From an uncultured Flavobacteriales bacterium (GTDB taxonomy: Bacteria; Bacteroidota; Bacteroidia; Flavobacteriales; Weeksellaceae): a stretch of DNA of 64,000 nt. How positions within the stretch are numbered: the first letter of the stretch is position 1; every line of letters begins with the position of its first letter. This document shows, one piece after another, positions 8,127 to 17,549 of the stretch. Below the pieces are notes generated by a model that was not told the origin of the DNA, ran no database searches, and worked only from the letters and a program-made list of their open reading frames with translations. The DNA lies in contig CALJKL010000078.1 in assembly GCA_937973555.1 (NCBI GenBank), positions 1 to 64,000 of the forward strand. The letters are read 5' to 3'. A program made the translations under genes and the position numbers.

Positions 8127-9398
8127 ATGAAACCAAGTGTCATTTCTATAGTATTAGGCGGAGGAAGGGGCAGTCGATTGTTCCCTCTTACAGAAAAGCG
8201 TTCAAAGCCTGCAGTTCCTATTGCTGGTAAATACAGATTGGTAGATATCCCCATTTCCAATTGTCTTAATTCTGGGTTTAACAGGATTATGGTTTTGACG
8301 CAGTTTAATTCGGCATCGCTCAATTCTCATATCAAAAACACCTATCACTTTGATATTTTTAGCAAAGGTTTTGTAGATATTTTGGCGGCAGAGCAGAGTA
8401 CAGAAAATGAAAACTGGTATCAAGGTACTGCAGATGCTGTAAGGCAGTCCATGCGCCATCTGGAAAAATATGATTATGATTATATCCTGATTCTTTCCGG
8501 GGATCAATTATATCAGATGGATTTCAAAGAAATGATAGACTTTCATGTGACCAATGGCGGAGATATTACCATTGCTACCATCCCTGTAAATGCAAAAGAT
8601 GCTACCGGCTTTGGGATTTTAAAATCCAATGAAGAGAATCAGATTACCTCTTTTATTGAGAAGCCAAGCAATGATTTGTTGCCAGACTGGAAATCGGATG
8701 TTGCCAATGAAATGAAGCAGGTGGGTAGAGAATATCTTGCCTCAATGGGGATCTATGTTTTCAATAAAAAGGTATTGAAAAAAATATTTGATGAAGATCC
8801 AGGAGATGATTTTGGTAAAGATCTTATTCCAAACGGTATTAAAAATAAGTATAAAACATTGAGTTTTCAATACAATGGTTATTGGACTGATATTGGTACT
8901 ATTGGTTCTTTCTTTGAGGCCAATATGGATCTTACCAGTGAATTACCAAAATTTAATATGTTTAGCAGTTCACCAATTTATACCAGGCCAAGGATGCTTC
9001 CTCCTTCCAAAATTAATGGTTCATTTGTAAATAAAGCTGTTTTTGGTGATGGTTGCATCATTATGGCAGATAAGATAGAGCATTCTCTTATTGGTATCAG
9101 AACCAGAATAGACAAAGGCAGTACTATCATCAGATCATACATCATGGGGGCAGATTATTATCAAACTCCAGACAGTCTGGCAGATAATGATGCCAAAAAA
9201 ATCCCAAACATAGGTATTGGTAAATTCTGCTACATAGAAAATGCCATATTAGACAAAAACTGCCATATTGGGAATAATGTAAGGATAATAGGAAGTAAAA
9301 ATCTGCCAGATGGTGATTTTAAATCTTATTCTATAAAAGACGGAATTATTGTCGTTAAAAAAGATGCCATCATAAAAGATGGAACAGTAATTCCATAG
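8127..9398 (+). CDS. glgC: Glucose-1-phosphate adenylyltransferase
   Basis: This 423-residue ADP-glucose pyrophosphorylase makes ADP-glucose from glucose 1-phosphate and ATP, the committed step of glycogen synthesis. The nucleotidyltransferase signature GGGRGSRLFPLT (residues 11-22) is followed by KRSKPAVPIAGKYRLVDI. SGDQLYQMD and IEKP (substrate-binding) and the C-terminal left-handed beta-helix (KIEHSLIGIRTRIDKGSTI, IGIGKFCYIENAILDKN) are all present. It is the last gene of glgB-glgA-glgC and is followed by a strong terminator. GlgP and GlgX are not in this window. Confidence 0.96.
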   Translation: MKPSVISIVLGGGRGSRLFPLTEKRSKPAVPIAGKYRLVDIPISNCLNSGFNRIMVLTQFNSASLNSHIKNTYHFDIFSKGFVDILAAEQSTENENWYQGTADAVRQSMRHLEKYDYDYILILSGDQLYQMDFKEMIDFHVTNGGDITIATIPVNAKDATGFGILKSNEENQITSFIEKPSNDLLPDWKSDVANEMKQVGREYLASMGIYVFNKKVLKKIFDEDPGDDFGKDLIPNGIKNKYKTLSFQYNGYWTDIGTIGSFFEANMDLTSELPKFNMFSSSPIYTRPRMLPPSKINGSFVNKAVFGDGCIIMADKIEHSLIGIRTRIDKGSTIIRSYIMGADYYQTPDSLADNDAKKIPNIGIGKFCYIENAILDKNCHIGNNVRIIGSKNLPDGDFKSYSIKDGIIVVKKDAIIKDGTVIP

Positions 9399-9415
9399 AG
9401 TTTTTTCATTTAATG

Positions 9416-9452
9416 AAATTGGGCTTGTAAAATTTTTGCAAGCCCAATTTTT
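9416..9452 (+). terminator. Intrinsic terminator after glgC
   Basis: The stem AATTGGGCTTG / CAAGCCCAATT has an AT-rich loop and is followed by T. It closes the glgBAC transcript. Confidence 0.85.
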
Positions 9453-9518
9453 GTTCTAAATTTGCCATATCTTTAAAAAACAAAAGGTAATATCCTCATC
9501 ATTCATCACTTATAAATA

Positions 9519-10556
9519 ATGCGTCGTTATACATTTGTAATCTACATCAGTATCATTTTATTGATTATTTATTCTCTTTCTATGCTTTTGATAGATGATA
9601 GCAAAAGTTTTACTATAGAAAAAGAAATTGATTATCCTGTTCAGAAAGTTTTCCCTCAGTTTAATAATCTACAGAATTTCACTCAATGGAATGATTTTTT
9701 TGTTGATAAAGAAAATTATGGATATTCTTATTATACGCCATACGAAGGGCAGGGAAGCTCTATGACCTATCAGAGTCTTAATGACGAATCAGATTTTGGA
9801 GATGTCTTTATCCGATACGAAAACCCTTTCTTAACCTTAAAATATGAGCTTTTTGAAAGGAAAAGAAACAATCCTTATAAGATAGATGTGAAATTTGTTC
9901 CAATGAAGAACAAAACCAAGGTCATCTGGTTTATTCATACTCCAAAACAACCCTTTCTAAAGAGATCTCTCAATTTGCTTTCAGAAGATTATATAGCGGG
10001 CAGTATAGAGCATTCTATGCATAACCTTACCCAACTGCTCAGTGGAAAAGTAGACAAAGAGATTCAGCTTTCTAAGATTAAGTATGATACTTTGATGGTG
10101 GAAAATCAAAAAGGAATGTTGCTTCTGGGTATCAATGTTTCTACATCCAACAAAAAAGGTAATGCCATAAAAAGTATAGAGCTTAATCACAATAAAGTAG
10201 TGAATTTTGTATCGAAAGATTTGGGCAAAAAAGAAGATGAATATGGTACGCCGGTTCTTATTACAGAAGCTACAGGTTTCAAAAATAAGGAGGTTTCCTA
10301 TTTTTACGGGGTTGCATTACCAAAAAGAATAGGAGTTTCGGATAATAATTTTTCTTTTAGAACTATAAATTCCTCTAAAAATTATGTGATGTACTACCAA
10401 GGAAAATATGAGGGAAGAACCAAATCTATTGGGCAATTATTGCTAAAGGCTAAGCAAGATAGCATGAGGAATGGATACCTTCAGGAAACCTTCCTAGAAG
10501 CGCCGGATTCTAAAAAAGATGTGAAAATAAAACTTTCTTTGCCGGTCTTTAGATAA
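9519..10556 (+). CDS. Membrane-anchored SRPBCC / GyrI-like domain protein
   Basis: The protein has 345 residues. Residues 5-25 form one transmembrane segment (FVIYISIILLIIYSLSMLL). The next ~140 residues resemble a START/SRPBCC ligand-binding fold (IEKEIDYPVQKVFPQFNNL, then FTQWNDFF). The C-terminal 150 residues resemble the GyrI/AraC effector-binding fold, with YQGKYEGRTKSIGQL and a final beta strand VKIKLSLPVF. This combination is common in Bacteroidota proteins of unknown function and probably binds a small hydrophobic ligand outside the cytoplasm. It sits alone between the glg terminator and sucA. The domain assignments are by pattern only. Confidence 0.65.
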   Translation: MRRYTFVIYISIILLIIYSLSMLLIDDSKSFTIEKEIDYPVQKVFPQFNNLQNFTQWNDFFVDKENYGYSYYTPYEGQGSSMTYQSLNDESDFGDVFIRYENPFLTLKYELFERKRNNPYKIDVKFVPMKNKTKVIWFIHTPKQPFLKRSLNLLSEDYIAGSIEHSMHNLTQLLSGKVDKEIQLSKIKYDTLMVENQKGMLLLGINVSTSNKKGNAIKSIELNHNKVVNFVSKDLGKKEDEYGTPVLITEATGFKNKEVSYFYGVALPKRIGVSDNNFSFRTINSSKNYVMYYQGKYEGRTKSIGQLLLKAKQDSMRNGYLQETFLEAPDSKKDVKIKLSLPVFR

Positions 10557-10604
10557 AACTTGTAAGGAAATTATGAAAAACTATATTAAATTACCAAATC
10601 CTTC

Positions 10605-10637
10605 ATCATCTTTTCATAAATTTTTAATACTTTTGTA
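10605..10637 (+). promoter_or_regulatory. Putative sucA promoter
   Basis: TACTTTTG at 10628-10635 fits TAnnTTTG and lies 46 nt before the sucA ATG. The -33 region is T-rich without a clean TTTG. Confidence 0.45.
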
Positions 10638-10681
10638 AGATATAATTATATTAATCACAAAACACAGATAATCTGTTAATA

Positions 10682-13480
10682 ATGGACAAATTTTCATTCC
10701 TTAATGCTGCACATTCTCAATTTATTGAAGATCTATATCAACAATATCTGAAATTTCCAGATTCTGTAGAGCCTTCTTGGAAATCTTTCTTCCAAGGTTT
10801 CGATTTTGCATTGGAATATTATGGCGATGAAACTTCAGTGGCACAGTTGGTAAATGCAGCGGTATCATCAGGAAATGTACCGGATAATATCGAGAAAGAA
10901 TTCAAGGTAATCAATCTTATCAACGATTACAGAAGAAGAGGGCATCTTTTTACCAAAACCAATCCGGTAAGAGACAGAAGAACCTATTCCCCAGATTTAT
11001 CAATAGAAAATTATGGGCTTTCTAAGGAAGATCTTAATACAAAATTTAACTGCGCGATAGAAACCGGTATGCCCGGTGCAGCAACTTTGGCAGAGCTTAT
11101 AGTGCATTTAGAAAAAATCTACTGCAACTCTATTGGGGTAGAATACATGCACATTAATAATGTGGAGGAAAAGAAATTCATCAAAGAATGGCTTCACGTT
11201 AATGAAAATCATCCTAAACTGACAGCAGAGGAGAAGAAAGAAATCCTTCACAAACTCAATCAGGCAGTAGCGTTCGAAAATTATCTTCATACCAAATTTG
11301 TGGGGCAAAAGCGTTTCTCTTTGGAAGGGGGTGAATCTTTAATTCCTGCGCTAGACCAATTGATTTCTAAGTCTTCTGTTCATGGTGTAGATGAGGTTAT
11401 TTTGGGGATGGCTCACAGAGGAAGATTGAATGTGTTAACCAATATTTTCCAAAAATCTTACAAACAAATCTTCTCAGAATTTGAAGGAAAAGAATTTGAA
11501 GAAGATGTTTTTTCCGGTGACGTAAAATACCACTTGGGGGCTTCTAAAAAAGTAACTACCGCCGCAGGCGAAGAAGTAAAAATAAATCTGGTGCCAAATC
11601 CTTCTCACTTAGAAACAGTAGCTTCTTTGGTGCAGGGAATTGCCAGAGCAAAAATAGATAACAATTACAGTGGCGATTCCAAAAAAGTATTGCCGATTGT
11701 GATCCATGGTGATGCAGCAGTGGCTGGTCAGGGTATAGTTTATGAAGTGGCACAGATGATGACTTTAGAAGGATACAGAACTGGCGGTACCGTTCATATT
11801 GTTGTCAACAACCAAGTAGGCTTTACCACTAATTATTTGGATGCCCGTTCATCTGTTTACTGTACAGACATTGCCAAAGTGACTGATTCACCGGTAATGC
11901 ATGTTAATGATGATGACGTAGAAGCAGTAGTGCATGCCATCAGATTTGCTGCAGACTACAGAGCAGCATTTGGTAAAGATGTATACATTGATTTATTAGG
12001 TTATAGAAAATATGGACATAACGAAGGTGATGAACCGAGATTTACACAGCCTAATCTTTATAAAACCATTTCTAAACACCCTAACCCAAGAGAAATCTAC
12101 AAAGAAAAACTCAAAAAAGAGGGGGTTGTTTCTGATGCAGTTTTGGCAGAAATGGAAACTCAGTTCAAAGCACTTTTAGATGAAAACTTTGATGCCGCAA
12201 AAGGAATTGAAAGAAATACCATGGCCGTTTTCATGGAAGAAGATTGGAAAGATTTCCCTTCTTTAGGAAAACTAGATCAGGTTTTGGCAGATTACGATAC
12301 CAAGTATGATGTGGCAAAACTGAAAGAATTGGCCACTAAGATTTCTACCCTTCCTGCAGATAAAAAATTCATCAATAAAATATCAAGACTTTTTGAAACA
12401 AGATTGAAAATGCTGGAAACCGATTCTTTGGATTGGGCAATGGGAGAGCTATTGGCTTATGCTACGCTACTTACTGAAGGCAATAATATAAGAATCTCTG
12501 GGGAAGATGTAGAAAGAGGAACATTCTCTCACAGACATGCTGTGGTAAAAACAGAAGACAATGAAGAAGAATATGTGCCATTGAAGCATGTTTCGGATAA
12601 AAGATTTGATGTGTTCAATTCATTGCTTTCAGAATATGGTGTGCTAGGTTTTGATTATGGTTATGCCATGACATCGCCTACTACTTTAACGATTTGGGAA
12701 GCGCAGTTTGGTGATTTCGTGAATGGTGCACAGATTTTAATTGACCAATATTTGGTAGCGGCAGAAGAAAAATGGAAAGTTCAAAACGGTTTGGTAATGC
12801 TATTGCCTCACGGTTTCGAGGGACAGGGTGCAGAGCACTCTTCTGCAAGATTAGAGAGATTCTTGAATCTGTGTGCTAACGAAAATATTATCGTGGCCAA
12901 CTGTACTACGCCAGCCAACTATTTCCACTTGTTAAGAAGACAGCAGAAATTCCCTTTCAGAAAGCCATTGGTGGTAATGACGCCTAAGTCTTTGCTTCGT
13001 CATCCAAGAGTGGTTTCCAAAGTAGAAGAATTGGCCAATGGAAGTTTCCAACCGATTATAGATGATGCATCTGCAGATCCTAAAAAAGTCGAAAAATTGG
13101 TACTTTGTTCAGGTAAATTATACTATGAATTACTAGCCAAAAAAGAAGAACTGAATGACGAAAAAACAGCATTGGTAAGAATGGAACAACTCTATCCTAT
13201 CAATGACGAGAAAATTCAGTCTATTTTTGATAAATATGCTAACAAAAAAGATTTGGTTTGGGCTCAGGAAGAACCAGAAAACATGGGTGCTTGGACGTTT
13301 ATGCTTCGTAAATTCAGAAACCAAAACATCCAGGTAATTGCCCCTGTAGCAAGTGGAACACCTGCCCCGGGAACTCATAAAAAATTCGAAAAGAACCAAA
13401 AAGGAGTTATCAACAGAGTTTTCGGAGTACAGGAAAACAATGTGGAAATTGCAAAACCAATTTCAGAACTTAATGATTAA
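10682..13480 (+). CDS. sucA: 2-oxoglutarate dehydrogenase E1 component
   Basis: This 932-residue thiamine diphosphate-dependent decarboxylase (EC 1.2.4.2) is the first enzyme of the 2-oxoglutarate dehydrogenase complex in the TCA cycle. The N-terminus FLNAAHSQFIEDLYQQYLKF is the short E2-binding tail of this family. The ThDP pocket is seen in MAHRGRLNVL, GDAAVAGQGIVYEV and VNNQVGFTTN, and the transketolase-like C-terminal part in FSHRHAVV, LLPHGFEGQGAEHSSARLER and TPKSLLRHP. It is 27 nt upstream of sucB, so the two are co-transcribed. The shared E3 (lpd) is not here. Confidence 0.97.
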   Translation: MDKFSFLNAAHSQFIEDLYQQYLKFPDSVEPSWKSFFQGFDFALEYYGDETSVAQLVNAAVSSGNVPDNIEKEFKVINLINDYRRRGHLFTKTNPVRDRRTYSPDLSIENYGLSKEDLNTKFNCAIETGMPGAATLAELIVHLEKIYCNSIGVEYMHINNVEEKKFIKEWLHVNENHPKLTAEEKKEILHKLNQAVAFENYLHTKFVGQKRFSLEGGESLIPALDQLISKSSVHGVDEVILGMAHRGRLNVLTNIFQKSYKQIFSEFEGKEFEEDVFSGDVKYHLGASKKVTTAAGEEVKINLVPNPSHLETVASLVQGIARAKIDNNYSGDSKKVLPIVIHGDAAVAGQGIVYEVAQMMTLEGYRTGGTVHIVVNNQVGFTTNYLDARSSVYCTDIAKVTDSPVMHVNDDDVEAVVHAIRFAADYRAAFGKDVYIDLLGYRKYGHNEGDEPRFTQPNLYKTISKHPNPREIYKEKLKKEGVVSDAVLAEMETQFKALLDENFDAAKGIERNTMAVFMEEDWKDFPSLGKLDQVLADYDTKYDVAKLKELATKISTLPADKKFINKISRLFETRLKMLETDSLDWAMGELLAYATLLTEGNNIRISGEDVERGTFSHRHAVVKTEDNEEEYVPLKHVSDKRFDVFNSLLSEYGVLGFDYGYAMTSPTTLTIWEAQFGDFVNGAQILIDQYLVAAEEKWKVQNGLVMLLPHGFEGQGAEHSSARLERFLNLCANENIIVANCTTPANYFHLLRRQQKFPFRKPLVVMTPKSLLRHPRVVSKVEELANGSFQPIIDDASADPKKVEKLVLCSGKLYYELLAKKEELNDEKTALVRMEQLYPINDEKIQSIFDKYANKKDLVWAQEEPENMGAWTFMLRKFRNQNIQVIAPVASGTPAPGTHKKFEKNQKGVINRVFGVQENNVEIAKPISELND

Positions 13481-13506
13481 TTAAAGAAGAAAAAAAATAT
13501 CATACA

Positions 13507-14739
13507 ATGTCAATATTAGAAATGAAAGTTCCTTCTCCGGGAGAATCAATCACAGAAGTAGAAATTGCAAATTGGTTGGTAAAAGACGGAGATTACGTAG
13601 AAAAAGATCAGGCTATTGCAGAAGTAGATTCTGATAAAGCAACACTAGAACTTCCTGCAGAACAAGCTGGTATTATTACCCTAAAAGCAGAAGAGGGAGA
13701 AGTGGTAAAAGTAGGTCAGGTGGTTTGTTTAATAGATATGAGTGCAGCAAAACCTGAAGGAAATGCTGCGCCTGCTCCTGCTAAAGAAGAGCCAAAAGCC
13801 GAGGCTCCAAAGGCTGAAGCTCCAAAACCTGCTGAAAAACCTGCGCCTGCTTCTTACGCTACCAATGCACCATCTCCTTCGGCTAAAAAAATCCTAGACG
13901 AAAAAGGGATTGACGCAGCGGCGGTTTCTGGAACTGGTAGAGATGGCAGAATTACCAAGGAAGATGCAGAAAACGCAACTCCTGGTGTGCCGGCAATGGG
14001 AGCATCTACTGGGAATAGAGCCCAAACTACTACAAAACTTTCAGTATTAAGAAGAAAATTGGCGGCAAGATTGGTTTCTGTAAAAAATGAAACCGCTATG
14101 TTAACTACCTTTAATGAGGTAGATATGTCAGAAATTTTCAGAATTAGAAAACAATATAAAGACGAATTTGCAGCAAAACATGGGGTAGGTCTTGGTTTTA
14201 TGTCTTTCTTCACGAAAGCTGTTACCAGAGCTTTACAAATGTATCCAGATGTAAATGCAATGATTGACGGAGACTACAAAATCAATAATGAATTTTGTGA
14301 TATCTCTATCGCAGTTTCTGGGCCAAAAGGATTGATGGTTCCTGTATTAAGAAATGCAGAAAACCTTACCCTAAGAGGAGTAGAAGCAAGCATTAAAGAC
14401 CTTGCTACCAGAGTAAGAGATGGTAAAATAACTATTGAAGAAATGACAGGTGGTACATTCACCATTACCAATGGTGGGGTATTTGGCTCTATGCTTTCTA
14501 CACCAATCATTAACCCTCCTCAATCTGCGATTTTAGGAATGCATAATATCATTGAAAGACCTGTTGCTGTAAAAGGACAAGTGGAAATAAGACCAATGAT
14601 GTATTTGGCTGTTTCTTATGATCACAGAATTATTGACGGTAGAGAATCTGTAGGATTCTTGGTAGCTGTAAAAGAAGCGCTAGACAATCCTGTTGAAATA
14701 TTAATGGGAGGCGACGAGAGAAAGGCGCTGGAATTATAA
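13507..14739 (+). CDS. sucB: Dihydrolipoyllysine succinyltransferase (E2 of 2-oxoglutarate dehydrogenase)
   Basis: This 410-residue E2 transfers the succinyl group from the lipoyl arm to CoA. Residues 1-76 are a lipoyl domain with the lipoylated Lys44 in VDSDKATLELP. An Ala/Pro/Lys-rich flexible linker follows (about 80-118, with repeated PKAEA units). The peripheral subunit-binding domain is at about 121-158 (SPSAKKILDEKGI, GTGRDGRITKEDA). The catalytic domain ends with SYDHRIIDGRE, containing His373 and Asp377. Pairing with sucA identifies it as the succinyl rather than the acetyl type. A terminator follows directly. Confidence 0.97.
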   Translation: MSILEMKVPSPGESITEVEIANWLVKDGDYVEKDQAIAEVDSDKATLELPAEQAGIITLKAEEGEVVKVGQVVCLIDMSAAKPEGNAAPAPAKEEPKAEAPKAEAPKPAEKPAPASYATNAPSPSAKKILDEKGIDAAAVSGTGRDGRITKEDAENATPGVPAMGASTGNRAQTTTKLSVLRRKLAARLVSVKNETAMLTTFNEVDMSEIFRIRKQYKDEFAAKHGVGLGFMSFFTKAVTRALQMYPDVNAMIDGDYKINNEFCDISIAVSGPKGLMVPVLRNAENLTLRGVEASIKDLATRVRDGKITIEEMTGGTFTITNGGVFGSMLSTPIINPPQSAILGMHNIIERPVAVKGQVEIRPMMYLAVSYDHRIIDGRESVGFLVAVKEALDNPVEILMGGDERKALEL

Positions 14740-14764
14740 AATAATTTTTATTTTTTATAAAATT

Positions 14765-14795
14765 TTATCCCGTCGATCTTTCGGCGGGATTTTGT
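14765..14795 (+). terminator. Intrinsic terminator after sucB
   Basis: The hairpin ATCCCGTCGA / TCGGCGGGAT has a 4-nt loop and one G-T pair, followed by TTTTG TTTTT. It ends the sucAB transcript. Confidence 0.8.
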
Positions 14796-14817
14796 TTTTA
14801 TATTTAAAACAAAAACT

Positions 14818-15204
14818 ATGTACTCAATTATCACTAATGATATCAAAGTTTCTGTAATTCCAGAATATGACAGTAGAAATTCTTTTCCATCAGAAAATAG
14901 GTTTGTTTTTAGATACAATATTATGATAGAAAATTTAAGTCATGAAGCGGTAATCTTGTTGAAAAGGCATTGGGTTATTCATGATTTTGGATTTGGAAAT
15001 ACTGAAGCAAAAGGAAATGGTGTCATTGGTCTTGTGCCTGAAATTTTACCGGGCGAAACCTTTAATTATTATTCTAATGTAGTTTTGCGTTCGGGTATTG
15101 GTCATATGAGGGGTAAATATCTTTTGAAGAATATTAATTCTCTTGAAACATTTGAATCTTATATTCCTAAATTTAATTTATTCACAGATGTCTTAAAAAA
15201 TTAA
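14818..15204 (+). CDS. apaG: ApaG family protein
   Basis: This 128-residue protein is a single ApaG (DUF525) beta-sandwich domain: FVFRYNIMIENLS, LLKRHWVIHD, GNGVIGLVPEILPGETFNY and a closing GHMRGKYL strand pair. The family is found alone in bacteria and in some eukaryotic F-box proteins. It has been linked to Co2+/Mg2+ resistance, but its biochemical role is unclear. It is a stand-alone gene between the sucB terminator and the convergent exonuclease gene. Length and fold motifs are normal. Confidence 0.9.
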   Translation: MYSIITNDIKVSVIPEYDSRNSFPSENRFVFRYNIMIENLSHEAVILLKRHWVIHDFGFGNTEAKGNGVIGLVPEILPGETFNYYSNVVLRSGIGHMRGKYLLKNINSLETFESYIPKFNLFTDVLKN

Positions 15205-15280
15205 TTAAATCATATATATTATATTAAAAGCTCAAAGTATTAGAGGAGCATCTTTTGACGCGTTCATTTTTCTTTTTTAA

Positions 15281-15835
15281 TTACAAAACTTTCAAATTGT
15301 TACTCAATAATTGTTCTGCTTCTTCATTTTTAGAAATGAAAAGCCTTTCAAAAGCCAGTAAAGAAATTTTGGCGCATACTTCGGCGTCGTCACCTGCACG
15401 GTGATGGTTAAAGGAAATCTGATGCTGGTTTGCTAAGTTTTTCAAGCCATAACTTTGTAGCCCTTTCCAAGATTTTTTTGCCAATTGTATGCTGCAAAGA
15501 TATTTTGTTTTGGGTTTGAAAATGCCATAATAGTCAAGGCAGCCTCTTAAAACGCTGGCATCAAATGAGGCATTGTGCGCAATCATCATATTCCCATAAA
15601 GCAATTCTTCTACCTCGTGCCATATTTCGTCAAAAGTAGGTGCATCTGCTACATCGTGAGGAGAAATACCATGTACATTAATATTATGAGGGTTAAAATA
15701 AGGAAAACTAGGGGGCTTAATGAGCCATGTTTTGGTTTCTGCGATTTCAGAATTTTCCACCACACATATTCCCAGTTCGCAGGCGGAGTTTCTCTCGTGA
15801 GTTGCTGTTTCGAAGTCTAAGGCTACAAAATTCAT
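15281..15835 (-). CDS. DnaQ-type 3'-5' exonuclease
   Basis: This 184-residue protein is a single DEDDh exonuclease domain like the DNA polymerase III epsilon subunit. Exo I is FVALDFETA with Asp7 and Glu9. Exo II is in MMIAHNASFDASVL, with Asp in NASFD. Exo III is HHRAGDDAEVCA with the His and last Asp. There is no BRCT or polymerase-binding extension, so it may act in repair or RNA turnover rather than as the replicative proofreader. It ends 77 nt from apaG on the other strand, and the alpha/beta hydrolase gene is 9 nt upstream on the same strand. Confidence 0.9.
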   Translation of the reverse strand: MNFVALDFETATHERNSACELGICVVENSEIAETKTWLIKPPSFPYFNPHNINVHGISPHDVADAPTFDEIWHEVEELLYGNMMIAHNASFDASVLRGCLDYYGIFKPKTKYLCSIQLAKKSWKGLQSYGLKNLANQHQISFNHHRAGDDAEVCAKISLLAFERLFISKNEEAEQLLSNNLKVL

Positions 15836-15844
15836 CTTTTTAAT

Positions 15845-16615
15845 TTAATGTTCCAAAATTCTATAAATTTCATGTTGGAAAATTTCAAAATGTTCTAAAT
15901 TATCATGTTTTCCACCAATGATTTCAATAAATTTTTTAGGAGTTTCTGGCTGATATTCCTCAAAAACCTGAAATAGTTTTCTTCCTGATTTTATCGGCAC
16001 AACTGCATCTTTTGTACCATGGAAATGGTATAGGGGCGCCTTTATTTTTTTTATGTATTCATTAGAAAGAAAATGATATGGAAATATGGGGGACAATATA
16101 TTGGTGATTGTATTCGGAATGAGTCTGTTTGCCATATCTTGAAGGTTGTAAAAAGTGCTCTCTAAAATTACCTTTTTTGGGGAATTTTCACTGGCTATTT
16201 TGGTGGCAAAAGCCCCACCAAGGCTTCTTCCATATATAATAATTTTATTTTCAGAATATTTGTCTTTCAAAAAATCATAACAAAACTGTGCATCGGTAAA
16301 CATATTTTCTTCAGTTCTTTTACCTGTACTTTTTCCATAACCTCTATAATCCATCACTAAAACATCATATCTGAATTGCGTAAATTTTGAGGCAATTTTC
16401 CCCCATCGATGGAGGTTGTCTGCATTGCCATGAAAATAGAGCAATACGCCCTTGGGCTTATCAACATGAAAATGCAGCGCATTGATTTTTCCCTCATTAG
16501 CCGTCTCAAAAAAATATTCTTGGAATGGATTTTGGAATTCATAATAATGATGATGAGGCAAAATAACGGGCAAAAAAACCACTTTTTCTTGAAAAAACTG
16601 GATAATCTTGTTCAT
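15845..16615 (-). CDS. Alpha/beta hydrolase (first of a tandem pair)
   Basis: This 256-residue protein has the alpha/beta-hydrolase fold. An oxyanion-hole motif LLYFHGNADNLHRWG is near residue 60. The nucleophile elbow is YGRSLGGAF with Ser131, and the acid is Asp203 in HGTKDAVVP. The last triad member is probably His237 in GGKHDN. MDYRGYGKSTGKR near 90 is typical of the BEM46/FrsA-like subgroup. There is no signal peptide. It is a clear paralogue of the gene just upstream (16643-17494), 27 nt away, and the pair likely arose by duplication. The substrate is unknown; an ester or peptide-like bond is likely. Confidence 0.9.
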   Translation of the reverse strand: MNKIIQFFQEKVVFLPVILPHHHYYEFQNPFQEYFFETANEGKINALHFHVDKPKGVLLYFHGNADNLHRWGKIASKFTQFRYDVLVMDYRGYGKSTGKRTEENMFTDAQFCYDFLKDKYSENKIIIYGRSLGGAFATKIASENSPKKVILESTFYNLQDMANRLIPNTITNILSPIFPYHFLSNEYIKKIKAPLYHFHGTKDAVVPIKSGRKLFQVFEEYQPETPKKFIEIIGGKHDNLEHFEIFQHEIYRILEH

Positions 16616-16642
16616 TTCAAAATGAATAATTCAAATTTACAA

Positions 16643-17494
16643 TTATTTACGATGATTGAATGCCAGGCTGGTATTTTTAATATCTATTTCAGTATTTTTT
16701 TCATTGAAGATCTCTTCCATTACGCGATGGTATTCTTCAAATTGATGGATATTAATATGACCAGCACCTAAAATGGCATAAAACCTTGTCCACTTAGGAT
16801 TAATGGTAGATAATTCTATGGCCACTTTTATAGGAACTAAATTATCATTGGTTCCATGGATAATTTTTATGGGGCATGTTACAGCTTTTAGATATTGAAA
16901 TGTAGGGAGATTGTATCTCATAAATGGCCTTGCGGGCATATAAGGCATATAACGATGTATGGTGCGAATTAAACTGTATAGTGGAGAAGTAAGGATAAGC
17001 ATTTTTGGTCTGTTTTTAGCCGCCAGCATAGCTGCAAAACCAGCACCTAAACTCCTTCCATAGACAATGATATTGTTTTCGTCCCAGTTTTTTTTCTCAA
17101 GGTCATAGATGAATTGTATGTCACGTTTTAAGGCTTCATTGGTTCTTCTGCCTGTGCTTTTGCCAAAGCCTCTGTAGTCCAGCATTATAACTTCATAGCC
17201 CAATCTGGTGAAGTCTATGGCAAATTTTCCCCATCCTTTTATACTTTTGGTATTTCCTTTTAGATAAAAAACCAATCCTTTTGGCTTTTCTACTTTAAAA
17301 TGAAGATAATCTATTAAGGCACCAGGTTCTGTTTCTACCATTTTTTCTTCGGCATATAGATTTTCATATGCAAATTTAAAATCCGAAGGCAATTTTTCCG
17401 GATGAAAAAGGAACTTGTGTTGAAAAAAATAAATAAACAGCCCTGTGATTAATGTAATTATTAATATAATTGCTAGAATAACATAAACATTCAT
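16643..17494 (-). CDS. Membrane-anchored alpha/beta hydrolase (second of a tandem pair)
   Basis: This 283-residue paralogue of the neighbouring hydrolase has a hydrophobic N-terminal anchor (ILAIILIITLITGLFIYFF). The triad is Ser148 in YGRSLGAGF, Asp217 in HGTNDNLVP and His246 in GAGHIN. A visible difference is the oxyanion-hole loop, where the usual FHG is FYLKG: Lys replaces the His. The anchor suggests a membrane-bound enzyme, probably with its domain in the periplasm or at the inner face. It is in the same transcription direction as its paralogue and the glycosyltransferase upstream. Confidence 0.9.
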   Translation of the reverse strand: MNVYVILAIILIITLITGLFIYFFQHKFLFHPEKLPSDFKFAYENLYAEEKMVETEPGALIDYLHFKVEKPKGLVFYLKGNTKSIKGWGKFAIDFTRLGYEVIMLDYRGFGKSTGRRTNEALKRDIQFIYDLEKKNWDENNIIVYGRSLGAGFAAMLAAKNRPKMLILTSPLYSLIRTIHRYMPYMPARPFMRYNLPTFQYLKAVTCPIKIIHGTNDNLVPIKVAIELSTINPKWTRFYAILGAGHINIHQFEEYHRVMEEIFNEKNTEIDIKNTSLAFNHRK

Positions 17495-17549
17495 TGAATT
17501 TTCGTTAAAAAGATAAATTTAATGAAAATTATATAAAAATGTTTAATTT

